DNA from: Eubacteriales bacterium
GTDB taxonomy: Bacteria > Bacillota > Clostridia > Christensenellales > UMGS416
Assembly: GCA_028709505.1 (NCBI GenBank)
Contig: JAQVWW010000021.1
Location: 1 to 9,718, forward strand
Length of the DNA: 9,718 nucleotides
Direction: 5' to 3'
The notes under the pieces are model-generated. The model made no database searches. It saw only the letters and a list, made by a program, of their open reading frames with translations, and was not told the origin of the DNA. The translations under genes and the position numbers were made by a program. Position 1 is the first letter of the stretch. Every line of letters starts with the position of its first letter. Below, piece by piece: positions 1-6,861 of this stretch.

Positions 1-118
1 TAACCCAGATATAGGCCTTGTCTGCTGCTGTTGTTTTCGTAGCGATCCGCAAAGGACGCGGCTCCTGCGCGTAGAGTTTGCGGGGGCGCCCGAAATCGCC
101 TCCCAAGGCTCGCTATCA
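1..118. other. Unassigned left-edge segment: possible structured RNA or fragment of a coding frame
   Basis: No confident gene is visible. Two readings compete. First, complementary segments nest: GCCTTG (15-20) with CAAGGC (104-109), GCGAT (42-46) with ATCGC (95-99), CCGCAAA (47-53) with TTTGCGG (77-83), and ACGCG (56-60) with CGCGT (68-72). Together they would give a long interrupted stem with a 21-nt one-sided bulge, as in a structured RNA on either strand. Second, a minus-strand frame is open from the TAG at 113-115 to the left edge and reads with plausible composition (ending IATKTTAADKAYIWV), but its only early start is TTG at 104-106 with no ribosome binding site. I match it to no RNA or protein family. 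Confidence 0.3.
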
Positions 119-135
119 AAAACCCGGTGTTACCA

Positions 136-166
136 ATAAGAGGATGCCTTGCCGGCATCCTCTTAT
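136..166 (-). terminator. Perfect 13-bp hairpin, possible terminator of the lipoprotein gene
   Basis: ATAAGAGGATGCC (136-148) is exactly complementary to GGCATCCTCTTAT (154-166), with a 5-nt loop. It lies about 96 nt downstream of the lipoprotein stop codon, where a terminator would be expected. Neither strand has an immediate T-tract. On the minus strand five Ts come only about 15 nt past the stem. It is therefore either a weak intrinsic terminator, an mRNA 3'-end stabiliser, or an element belonging to the unassigned segment on its left. Confidence 0.45.
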
Positions 167-261
167 GCGCTAGAACCCAAAGACCGCTGCACCTTGGCGC
201 CGCCCAAAGCCGATAAAGCCTTGTTGACGGCTCGCAGCGCAGCGCTTTTGATAAGCGTCGG

Positions 262-1041
262 TCATTGGGCCGGCGTGGCTGTGGGCGTAACCGCGTCTTT
301 GAGTTTATCGGCGGCATCCTTGGCGGCGCCGGTTAAGCGCGAGACAAAATTGTGCAGCGTATATCCCATCTCGAACGACTCGCCGCCGGGCTGGGCAAGC
401 TTGACAAACTCCACCACGCCGGCGTCCTGCATCAGCACGCGCTTTTCATAGTAGCCGCTGGCCTTGTCGTCGTAGCGCACGGTGACGGTTTGTTTGCCGT
501 CCTCGTCGTCGATGGCCTCGATGGTGCAATCCAGCGACACCTCTTTGCCGTCGGGCGCCACCGCCTGCTGCTGCCATGTTGCGCCGGCTTCCAGCGGCAT
601 GCGCAGCAGCTCAATTTTTTGATACGTGGCATCCATCATCATCGGCGCGTTGGATTCCTGTATCAGCGCGTCGTCGGTGACGGTATACGTAAGATCGATG
701 GCCAGGTTGCTGTCGGCTTCACCGTCGGACATGTCGGCCACATCGCCTTTGACCTGATAAACCCATTTGCCCTGCTCTTTTTCCACCGCTTGCAGCGTCA
801 TGTTGTGGCCGTATTCGGCAAAGCCCGAGTACTGCCACGAATGATTTTCGTCGTGCGGCAAATACTGCGCCAGTGCCGGCGCCGGTGGCGGCGTGGGCTC
901 GGGCGTGGGCGATACGCCTACGCTGGGCGTGGGGGAAGGTTCAGGCGTGGGCGAGGCCGCCGGCGTAGGCGAAGCGGCGCAGGCGCCGGCCAACAGGCAG
1001 ACCGCCAGCGCCAACGCGGCCGTACTCCATTTGCGTTTCAA
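262..1041 (-). CDS. Putative secreted lipoprotein of unknown function
   Basis: This 259-residue protein has a typical lipoprotein signal peptide: KRK at residues 2-4, a hydrophobic stretch at about 7-20 and a cysteine at 21 (LLAGAC). That cysteine is the likely lipidation site, so the mature protein should be anchored on the outer face of the membrane. Residues 24-55 are a Pro/Thr/Ser-rich spacer with repeated SPTPE units. Residues 56-235 form a soluble, probably beta-rich domain that I do not recognise. The tail at 236-259 is Ala/Lys-rich and ends TPTATPAQ. The start is TTG at 1039-1041, supported by GAGGTG six bases upstream. No nearer ATG would keep the signal peptide. The gene stands alone: a terminator separates it from the ABC operon upstream, and I see no convincing promoter. 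The alanine at -3 makes the lipobox slightly atypical. Function is unknown. Confidence 0.85.
   Translation of the reverse strand: MKRKWSTAALALAVCLLAGACAASPTPAASPTPEPSPTPSVGVSPTPEPTPPPAPALAQYLPHDENHSWQYSGFAEYGHNMTLQAVEKEQGKWVYQVKGDVADMSDGEADSNLAIDLTYTVTDDALIQESNAPMMMDATYQKIELLRMPLEAGATWQQQAVAPDGKEVSLDCTIEAIDDEDGKQTVTVRYDDKASGYYEKRVLMQDAGVVEFVKLAQPGGESFEMGYTLHNFVSRLTGAAKDAADKLKDAVTPTATPAQ
880..972 (-). repeat. Degenerate SPTPE-type repeat encoding the lipoprotein linker
   Basis: In the lipoprotein frame, residues 24-54 repeat the units SPTP, SPTPE and PTPEP several times. At the DNA level this appears as recurring GGCGTGGGC/GGCGTAGGC blocks on the plus strand. Such Pro/Thr/Ser linkers hold a lipoprotein domain away from the membrane or through the peptidoglycan. 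The repeat number may vary between strains by slippage, which is inference. Confidence 0.7.
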
Positions 1042-1147
1042 AATAACACCTCGTTTTCTGCTTTCGATTGGCGTGCCGTTACAGCGCGCCTAGTAACAGT
1101 ATGAGCCGCACAGAAAAATGTATTTCAGTAATATTAGGAACCGCAGT

Positions 1148-1175
1148 AAAAAAATGCCGGCCAAAACGGCCGGCA
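1148..1175 (-). terminator. Rho-independent terminator of the GntR/ABC transporter operon
   Basis: TGCCGGCC (1155-1162) pairs perfectly with GGCCGGCA (1168-1175) around the loop AAAAC. On the minus strand the stem is followed directly by seven Ts (1154-1148). It is a textbook intrinsic terminator, about 107 nt beyond the permease stop. A second, smaller 6-bp hairpin (CGCCGG 1263-1268 with CCGGCG 1275-1280) sits just after the stop and lacks a T-tract. Confidence 0.9.
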
Positions 1176-1282
1176 CAGCGTGTAAAAAAGGTATTTTGTA
1201 ACAATTGGCTGTTTGGGCGGCGGCCCTATTTGCAGTCACCGCGTCAAAGCGGGTTGCGTAACCGCCGGCAAACTCCGGCGAT

Positions 1283-2101
1283 TTATTCCAAATTCAGCTT
1301 TTTGCTAAGCAGGTAGTTGGTGCCCAGGAAGAACGCCGCGCACAGCAGCAGCGCTCCCAGCAGGCCCGCACCCGCCGCAACGTGTAGGGACGCTATCGGA
1401 TACGCGCTAAAAAAGCTCTCTATGGCGTCGGCCACGGCGGGGAAGGCCATGGGAAGGGTCAACAACGTAGACAGCGCCTGCAGCACCGCGTTGACGCCCA
1501 GATAGGCGCCCACCGCCGTCAACAGCTTATAGCGGTTGGACAGCTGCCCCAGACTGATGGAAAAGTAGATCATCAAAATGCTGCTGAGCGTACCCAATAT
1601 GGCCAGCGCCACAAATTCCGCGCCCAGCGCCGCCCATGTGACGGCATTTGGGTCAAACTGCATTAAGTGCTGCAGTGCCGACGCCAGGCCTGCCGACAAC
1701 GAGTTGAAAAACTGCCCATTGGCCAGCATAATTAACAGCGAAACGGCGGTGACAGCCATGCTGGCGAAGATCCACAGGCACGAGACGGTCAGCTTGGCCA
1801 CCAGATGCTGCGCCGGCGACACCGGCAGCGTGAACATCAAATACCCTTCGTCGCCCAGCAGGCTTTTATAAAACCGCTGTATCATCACGACAAATGTCAT
1901 CACGAAGGCGGCCATCACCGTAAGCGCGTAGATGGCGGTGCCGGTGGCGGCGGGCAGCGACAGCACAAAGCTGGCCGCGGGTAGGCGGCTGATGCTCAGG
2001 AACAGCCGGTTGAGCAGCCCCAGCACCGCCAGCGCCGCGTACAGCGGCAGAAACAGACGGGCTGTTGATTTGATTTCATAACGAAGCAGTTTGCCTAGCA
2101 T
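1283..2101 (-). CDS. ABC-2 type transporter permease subunit
   Basis: This 272-residue protein is very hydrophobic, with about six membrane segments near residues 15-36, 55-78, 104-127, 157-183, 192-216 and 238-264. Between the second and third lies RFYKSLLGDEGYLMFTLPVS (76-95), a stretch typical of Firmicutes ABC-2 permeases of multi-gene efflux or sensing transporters. It should form the membrane channel for the ATPase encoded just upstream, in the cytoplasmic membrane. The ATG at 2099-2101 overlaps the end of the ATPase gene by 7 bp, and its ribosome binding site GGGAGGTG lies inside that gene, so the two are probably translationally coupled. The transported substrate cannot be told. Related YtrA-controlled transporters respond to cell-wall-active antibiotics. 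It is the last gene before the terminator at 1148-1175. Confidence 0.88.
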   Translation of the reverse strand: MLGKLLRYEIKSTARLFLPLYAALAVLGLLNRLFLSISRLPAASFVLSLPAATGTAIYALTVMAAFVMTFVVMIQRFYKSLLGDEGYLMFTLPVSPAQHLVAKLTVSCLWIFASMAVTAVSLLIMLANGQFFNSLSAGLASALQHLMQFDPNAVTWAALGAEFVALAILGTLSSILMIYFSISLGQLSNRYKLLTAVGAYLGVNAVLQALSTLLTLPMAFPAVADAIESFFSAYPIASLHVAAGAGLLGALLLCAAFFLGTNYLLSKKLNLE

Positions 2102-2793
2102 TGGAACACCTCCCGGAACAAAGCGTCCACCGACTTGCCCTGATTTTCACGGATATCGTCCACCGCCGCCGTCATGGCCACCTGGCCGTTGGACAGAAAA
2201 ACGATATCATCCAGCACCTTTTCCACGTCGGCAATCAGGTGCGTCGAGAGAATGACCGAGGCGTCGGGGCTGTAATTGGTGATGATGGTATTCAGGATGT
2301 AATCGCGGGCGGCAGGGTCTACGCCACCGATGGGTTCATCCAGTAAATAAAGGCGGGCGTTGCGGCTCATCACCAGGATAAGCTGCACCTTCTCTTTGGT
2401 GCCTTTGGACATGCTCTTGAGCCGGTCGGCCGGATCGATTTGCAGGCGGGCGAGCATATCCCGCGCCTTGGCGGCGTCAAAGTCGGCATAAAAGTCCTGA
2501 AAAAACCCGATGATGTCCCGTGCGCGCATCCAGTCGTTCAAATAGGTACGCTCGGGCAGATAGGAAACTATTTTTTTCGTATCCATGCCCGGCGCGTGGC
2601 CGTCCACCAGAATGCTGCCGGTGGTGGGTACCAAAAGCCCGCTTATCAGCTTGATGAGCGTGGTTTTGCCGCTGCCGTTGGGCCCTAAAAGCCCGACGAT
2701 ACGGCCGCTTTCCACCGAAAAATTGATGCCGGACAGCGCCTCTTTGCTGCCAAAGCGCTTGCTTAACCCGCTGCATTGCAAAAGCATGCTCAT
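2095..2793 (-). CDS. ABC transporter ATP-binding protein
   Basis: This 232-residue nucleotide-binding subunit powers the permease encoded next to it. Visible motifs are Walker A GPNGSGKT (37-44), a signature region reading MSKGTKEK (128-135), Walker B LYLLDEP (148-154), a D-loop GGVDP (156-160) and the switch histidine STH (183-185). The signature is the SKG-type variant common in YtrB/EcsA-like ATPases rather than LSGGQ. The Q-loop region reads SYLPERTYL (77-85), with no glutamine where one is usual, as often seen in this subgroup. The gene begins with ATG at 2791-2793 in an ATGA overlap with the GntR gene, preceded by a G-rich ribosome binding site. The protein should dimerise on the cytoplasmic face of the membrane. 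Family assignment is certain, the substrate unknown. Confidence 0.95.
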   Translation of the reverse strand: MSMLLQCSGLSKRFGSKEALSGINFSVESGRIVGLLGPNGSGKTTLIKLISGLLVPTTGSILVDGHAPGMDTKKIVSYLPERTYLNDWMRARDIIGFFQDFYADFDAAKARDMLARLQIDPADRLKSMSKGTKEKVQLILVMSRNARLYLLDEPIGGVDPAARDYILNTIITNYSPDASVILSTHLIADVEKVLDDIVFLSNGQVAMTAAVDDIRENQGKSVDALFREVFQC

Positions 2794-3161
2794 TGCTTAC
2801 CCCCCTCTATTACGGCTTCCATCAGCCGGAAGCAATCGTCTTTGCCGTAGCCCAGGCGTTCCATCTGGACGAAAAAGTCATGAATCTGCTGATATGCCAA
2901 GTCCTGCTTCACCTGCGCAATCCTCTGCACATCTTCGGTGATGTACCGTCCGCTGGTGCGCTGCGTATACAGCAGCTCCAACCGCTCCAGCTCGCCCAGC
3001 GCCTTTTGCATCGTATTGGGGTTGACCGCCGCTTCGCCGGCTAAGTCACGCACCGACGGCAACCGACTGCCCGGCGGATAGTGGCCGGACACGATTTGCA
3101 AGCGGATGTGTTCCACCAGCTGCAGATAGATGGGCCGGTCGGGATTCAAAACCCATGCCAT
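2790..3161 (-). CDS. GntR family transcriptional repressor, YtrA subfamily
   Basis: This 123-residue DNA-binding protein has a winged helix-turn-helix of GntR type at about residues 9-76 (PIYLQLVEHIR, then GSRLPSVRDLA and VNPNTMQKALGELE). It is followed by a short helical tail (about 80-120) instead of a large ligand-binding domain. That short tail is the mark of the YtrA subfamily, whose members usually repress the ABC transporter operon they head. The ATG at 3159-3161 has AGGAGG (3169-3174) at seven bases' spacing. The gene ends in an ATGA overlap with the ATPase gene. A consensus promoter and a 36-bp palindrome lie directly upstream, so autorepression is likely. The inducing signal is unknown. 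In relatives it is envelope stress from lipid II-targeting compounds. Confidence 0.93.
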   Translation of the reverse strand: MAWVLNPDRPIYLQLVEHIRLQIVSGHYPPGSRLPSVRDLAGEAAVNPNTMQKALGELERLELLYTQRTSGRYITEDVQRIAQVKQDLAYQQIHDFFVQMERLGYGKDDCFRLMEAVIEGGKQ

Positions 3162-3173
3162 GTCATCTCCTCC

Positions 3174-3209
3174 TGTATTATTGTACTAATTGGTTAATAC
3201 AATAATACA
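3174..3209. promoter_or_regulatory. 36-bp near-perfect palindrome, probable GntR (YtrA-type) operator
   Basis: Read on the minus strand, TGTATTATTGTATTAA is followed by CCAA and then TTAGTACAATAATACA. The arms match at 15 of 16 positions. The palindrome covers the -10 element and the expected transcription start of the GntR operon and ends at the ribosome binding site. YtrA-type regulators are known to bind long AT-rich inverted repeats at their own promoters, so this is the probable autorepression site. Confidence 0.85.
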
Positions 3210-3230
3210 AGCATGCCGACGGCCTGTCAA
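3202..3230 (-). promoter_or_regulatory. Consensus sigma-70/SigA promoter of the GntR/ABC operon
   Basis: On the minus strand TTGACA (3230-3225) is separated by exactly 17 bp from TATTAT (3207-3202). The predicted start is near 3195, giving a leader of about 33 nt that ends with AGGAGG before the GntR start codon. The -35 is a perfect consensus, so the promoter should be strong when not repressed. Confidence 0.85.
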
Positions 3231-3407
3231 GAGGGATTTTTCAAAATTTTTACCGCTTAAAAGACGCCGGCGCATGGCCGAGCATGGGCGATACGTCCGC
3301 GTGATCGGCCGGCGGTAGAGGCAGGGGATGGCGGAATGTGGGGCACGGATGCGGGTGCGGCAAATCGCCGGCGCAAACGCGCTTGCGTCAAAGTGTGCCG
3401 CCGGCCC
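3231..3407. other. Non-coding gap between argH terminator and GntR promoter
   Basis: I see no gene here. The open frame spanning it on the minus strand overlaps the end of argH, has no ribosome binding site and an unlikely composition. One further fold is present: GCCGGCG (3367-3373) pairs with CGCCGGC (3399-3405) around an inner ACGC/GCGT stem (3377-3380 with 3385-3388), directly beyond the proposed argH terminator. It has no T-tract and may simply back up termination. Confidence 0.5.
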
Positions 3408-3445
3408 AAAACAAAAGCGTCCCACCCGGCGGTGAAACGCTTTTG
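3408..3445 (-). terminator. Probable rho-independent terminator of argGH
   Basis: CAAAAGCGT (3412-3420) pairs perfectly with ACGCTTTTG (3437-3445). Inside, CACC (3423-3426) pairs with GGTG (3431-3434). On the minus strand the stem ends in TTTTG and is followed by TTTT, giving a U-rich end. It begins about 20 nt after the argH stop codon, which fits its role. The internal two-base mismatch makes it a little less than ideal. Confidence 0.7.
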
Positions 3446-3466
3446 CTGAAAAACGGTCGGTTTCGG

Positions 3467-4858
3467 CTATTGGCAAAAGGAGTGGTACCGTCCCAGGAAC
3501 TCCCGTACCGACGTGATGTGGGCCATTACCGTGTCCGGCGCCGGGCCGCCGGGCAGGTTGCGCCGCCGCACACAGGCGATGGCGTCGAGGGCGGCGTAGA
3601 TGTCCTCGTCAATATCGGGATGAAAGTTTTGGAATTCCGCAAGAGTCAAGTCGCCCAGCGCCTTGCGCTGCTTAATACAATATAACACCATGCTGCCGAT
3701 GATCTCGTGCGCCTGACGAAAGGGGATGCCCCGCCCCACCAGATAGTCGGCGGCGTCGGTGGCGTTGGTGAAGCCGCCGGCGGCCGAGTCGGCCATCCGC
3801 TGCGGCTGAAAAGCGCACGTGGACAGCATCTGCGTGAAGACGTCCACGCAGGCAAAGAGCGTGTTGCAGGCGTCGAACAGCGCCTCCTTGTCCTCCTGCA
3901 TGTCCTTGTTGTAGGCCAGCGGCAGGCCTTTCATCACCGTCAGCAGCGCCATCAAGTCGCCGTATACGCGGCCGGTCTTGCCCCGGATAAGCTCGGCCAC
4001 GTCGGGGTTCTTCTTTTGGGGCATGATGGAGCTGCCGGTGCTGAACGCGTCGTCCAGCACGACGAATTTGTACTCGTCCGACGCCCACAGGATAATTTCC
4101 TCACAGAAACGGCTCAGGTGCATCATCACCGTCGACGCGCAGAACAGGAATTCCAGTACGAAGTCGCGGTCGGAAACGCCGTCCATGGCGTTTTGTGTGA
4201 TGGCGGTAAAGCCCAGCTCGTCGGCTACGGCGGCGCGGTCGAGCGGGTACGTGGTGCCGGCCAGCGCGCCGCTGCCCAGCGGCATGACGTCGCTGCGCGC
4301 CAGGCAGTCGGCAAAGCGCGTGATATCCCGCGAGAACATCTCGGCATACGCCATCATATGGAAGGCCAGCGTGACAGGCTGCGCCTTCTGCAGGTGCGTA
4401 AAGCCGGGCATGACCGTATGCGTGTGCGCCTGGGCGGTACAAAGCAGCGTATCCAGCAGCGCGCACAGCAGGCCGATGGCGCGGCCGCAGGCATCCTTGA
4501 CGTACATGCGGCAGTCCAGCGCCACCTGGTCGTTGCGGCTGCGCCCGGTATGCAGGCGCTTGCCGGCGTCGCCGATGCGCTGGGTCAGCAGCGCCTCGAC
4601 GTTCATGTGAATATCCTCGGCGGCGGTGTCGAATTGCACGCGGCCGGCGGCAATGTCGGCCAAAATGCCCTGCAACCCGGCTATGATGGCCCGGGCGTCG
4701 CCGTCGGCGATGATACCCTGGTTGCCCAGCATGCGGGCATGGGCGATGCTGCCGGCGATATCCTGCTTATAGAGTGCTTGATCAAAGCGGATGGACGAGT
4801 GGAAGTCGTCCACCGCCGGGTTCGTGGCTTTTTCAAACCGGCCGCCCCATAGCTTCAT
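3467..4858 (-). CDS. argH: Argininosuccinate lyase
   Basis: ArgH splits argininosuccinate into arginine and fumarate, the last step of arginine synthesis, in the cytoplasm as a homotetramer. The 463 residues match the usual family length. The three conserved regions of the fumarase/aspartase superfamily are present: TGRSRNDQVALD (104-115), the region around TVMPGFTHLQKAQP (148-161) with the conserved His155, and the signature loop GSSIMPQKKNPD (275-286) with the catalytic serine. The N-terminus MKLWGGRFEK is the family's standard start. The ATG at 4856-4858 follows the argG stop by only 4 bp, with AAGGA inside the end of argG as ribosome binding site, so the two are cotranscribed. Nothing suggests loss of function. 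Confidence 0.98.
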   Translation of the reverse strand: MKLWGGRFEKATNPAVDDFHSSIRFDQALYKQDIAGSIAHARMLGNQGIIADGDARAIIAGLQGILADIAAGRVQFDTAAEDIHMNVEALLTQRIGDAGKRLHTGRSRNDQVALDCRMYVKDACGRAIGLLCALLDTLLCTAQAHTHTVMPGFTHLQKAQPVTLAFHMMAYAEMFSRDITRFADCLARSDVMPLGSGALAGTTYPLDRAAVADELGFTAITQNAMDGVSDRDFVLEFLFCASTVMMHLSRFCEEIILWASDEYKFVVLDDAFSTGSSIMPQKKNPDVAELIRGKTGRVYGDLMALLTVMKGLPLAYNKDMQEDKEALFDACNTLFACVDVFTQMLSTCAFQPQRMADSAAGGFTNATDAADYLVGRGIPFRQAHEIIGSMVLYCIKQRKALGDLTLAEFQNFHPDIDEDIYAALDAIACVRRRNLPGGPAPDTVMAHITSVREFLGRYHSFCQ

Positions 4859-4862
4859 GTTA

Positions 4863-6077
<1,215 letters not shown>

Positions 6078-6109
6078 ATAAAGATTCCTCCCTAAAATGC
6101 TATACGCAT

Positions 6110-6138
6110 ATTATACGTATGTCTGAATAAAAATGCAA
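6110..6138 (-). promoter_or_regulatory. Promoter of argGH
   Basis: On the minus strand TTGCAT (6138-6133) lies 17 bp before a perfect TATAAT (6115-6110). The expected start near 6103 leaves a short leader of about 26 nt before argG. The -35 keeps only the TTG of the consensus. A short dyad, ATACG (6102-6106) with CGTAT (6116-6120), flanks the -10. Confidence 0.75.
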
Positions 6139-6139
6139 C
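6122..6139. promoter_or_regulatory. ARG box, probable ArgR/AhrC operator
   Basis: The plus-strand sequence TCTGAATAAAAATGCAAC agrees at 15 of 18 positions with the Bacillus ARG-box consensus CATGAATAAAAATKCAAK (recalled from the AhrC literature). It covers the -35 element and most of the spacer of the argGH promoter, which is the expected position for arginine-dependent repression. ARG boxes usually come in pairs, and I could not find a convincing second copy at normal spacing. Confidence 0.8.
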
Positions 6140-6179
6140 ACATCGTTGCGAAAATATTTTATCCCGCCGGCAGGATTGT

Positions 6180-6208
6180 TTGCTATGGAAAAACTCCTCT
6201 GCTATAAT
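6180..6208 (+). promoter_or_regulatory. Promoter of the Lrp/aminotransferase operon
   Basis: TTGCTA (6180-6185), 17 bp, then TATAAT (6203-6208), with TG one base upstream (TGCTATAAT) making an extended -10. Transcription should begin near 6215, leaving a leader of about 150 nt. It points away from the argGH promoter, and the two -35 elements are about 40 bp apart. Confidence 0.75.
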
Positions 6209-6217
6209 AAGACAAAT

Positions 6218-6330
6218 CTGCCGGCGGATGCAACGCCCGGCAGGCGATAAGGCCCGGAGACGAAGCGCCCTGCGCGCCGTTTTAAGAACAGAGCCGGCGG
6301 CTGCCGCGCGCGGTACAGCGCGGGCAGCCG
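6218..6330 (+). other. Structured leader of the Lrp/aminotransferase operon
   Basis: Two hairpins lie between the promoter and the regulator's ribosome binding site. The first pairs CTGCCGG (6218-6224) with CCGGCAG (6237-6243). The second is stronger: CGGCTGCC (6298-6305) pairs with GGCAGCCG (6323-6330) and, past one bulged G, CGCGC (6307-6311) pairs with GCGCG (6318-6322) around a 6-nt loop. No T-tract follows either, so they are not terminators. I find no T-box motif or known riboswitch core. GGGAGGAT (6353-6360) lies downstream, outside both stems. Confidence 0.5.
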
Positions 6331-6366
6331 GCACGCCGCGCCGGTATCAATAGGGAGGATAAGACC

Positions 6367-6861
6367 ATGTTGGACGTAAAAAAAGAAATTGTAGAAATAT
6401 TGGCAAAGGACGCCCGTACGCCGCACTCTGAAATGGCGGTGCTGCTGGGCATCTCCCAGGAGCAGGTGGCCGAGCTGGTTCGCCAGCTGGAAGAGGAGAA
6501 GATCATCGTCTGCTATACCACCGTCGTGGATTGGAACCGCATCAGCGGCGACCAGGTGCAGGCGCTCATCGAGGTGCGCGTGACGCCCCAGCGCGACCGT
6601 GGCTTTGACGCCATCGCCCAGCGCATCTACGGCTTTTCCGAGGTCAAGTCCGTTTATCTGATGTCCGGCGGATACGACTTAACGGTGCTGGTGGAAGGCA
6701 ACAGCATGAAGGAAGTGGCTTTCTTCGTGGCCGAAAAGCTCTCGACCATAGACGGCGTGCTGTCCACCGCCACACACTTTGTGCTGCGCAAATACAAGGA
6801 TAACGGCGTGTTTATGGACTTTGACGAGAACGGCGACAGCAGACTGGCGGTGTCGCCGTGA
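6367..6861 (+). CDS. Lrp/AsnC family transcriptional regulator (AlaR-like)
   Basis: This 164-residue regulator has an N-terminal helix-turn-helix (about 4-48, including the region MAVLLGISQEQVAELVRQLE) and a C-terminal RAM ligand-binding domain (about 64-140) with the typical SGGYDLTVLVEG turn (100-111). Lrp/AsnC proteins form dimers and octamers and sense amino acids. It lies in a GTGA overlap with an aminotransferase gene, the same arrangement as Bacillus subtilis alaR-alaT, so control of that gene is likely and alanine is a reasonable but unproved ligand. The ATG at 6367 has GGAGG (6354-6358) eight bases upstream. The tail after residue 145 (DNGVFMDFDENGDSRLAVSP) extends past the RAM domain and is acidic. 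The long structured leader is unusual for such a gene. Confidence 0.92.
   Translation: MLDVKKEIVEILAKDARTPHSEMAVLLGISQEQVAELVRQLEEEKIIVCYTTVVDWNRISGDQVQALIEVRVTPQRDRGFDAIAQRIYGFSEVKSVYLMSGGYDLTVLVEGNSMKEVAFFVAEKLSTIDGVLSTATHFVLRKYKDNGVFMDFDENGDSRLAVSP

Noticed and set aside
1..40. Minus-strand TATATCTGGGTTA at the edge as the 3' core of a TPP riboswitch
   Set aside because: The required CTGAGA segment and the remaining conserved core are not present upstream, so the likeness is superficial.
174..263. A possible 30-codon minus-strand gene starting at an ATG that overlaps the lipoprotein stop (reads MTDAYQKRCAASRQQGF and onward)
   Set aside because: It has no clear ribosome binding site, an unlikely composition and no family match. 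The overlap alone is weak evidence.
352..1104. A 250-codon open frame on the plus strand across the lipoprotein gene
   Set aside because: Its C-terminal part is an Arg/Gly-rich translation of the Pro/Thr repeat in reverse. The minus-strand lipoprotein has a signal peptide, a lipobox and a ribosome binding site.
1042..1147. A promoter for the lipoprotein gene
   Set aside because: CATACT and TAATAT can be picked out as -10 elements on the minus strand, but neither has an acceptable -35 at proper spacing.
3186..3476. A 96-codon minus-strand frame between argH and the GntR gene
   Set aside because: It overlaps the argH end and runs through the terminator, the GntR promoter and the palindrome, and it has no ribosome binding site.
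3707..4852. A 381-codon open frame on the plus strand across argH
   Set aside because: It is the antisense shadow of a well-supported argH, with low-complexity His/Gly/Val-rich composition.
6306..6325. GCGGTACAGCG-like sequence in the Lrp leader as a T-box antiterminator core
   Set aside because: The conserved TGGNACCGCG core is not present, there is no terminator with a T-tract, and no specifier-loop stem was found.
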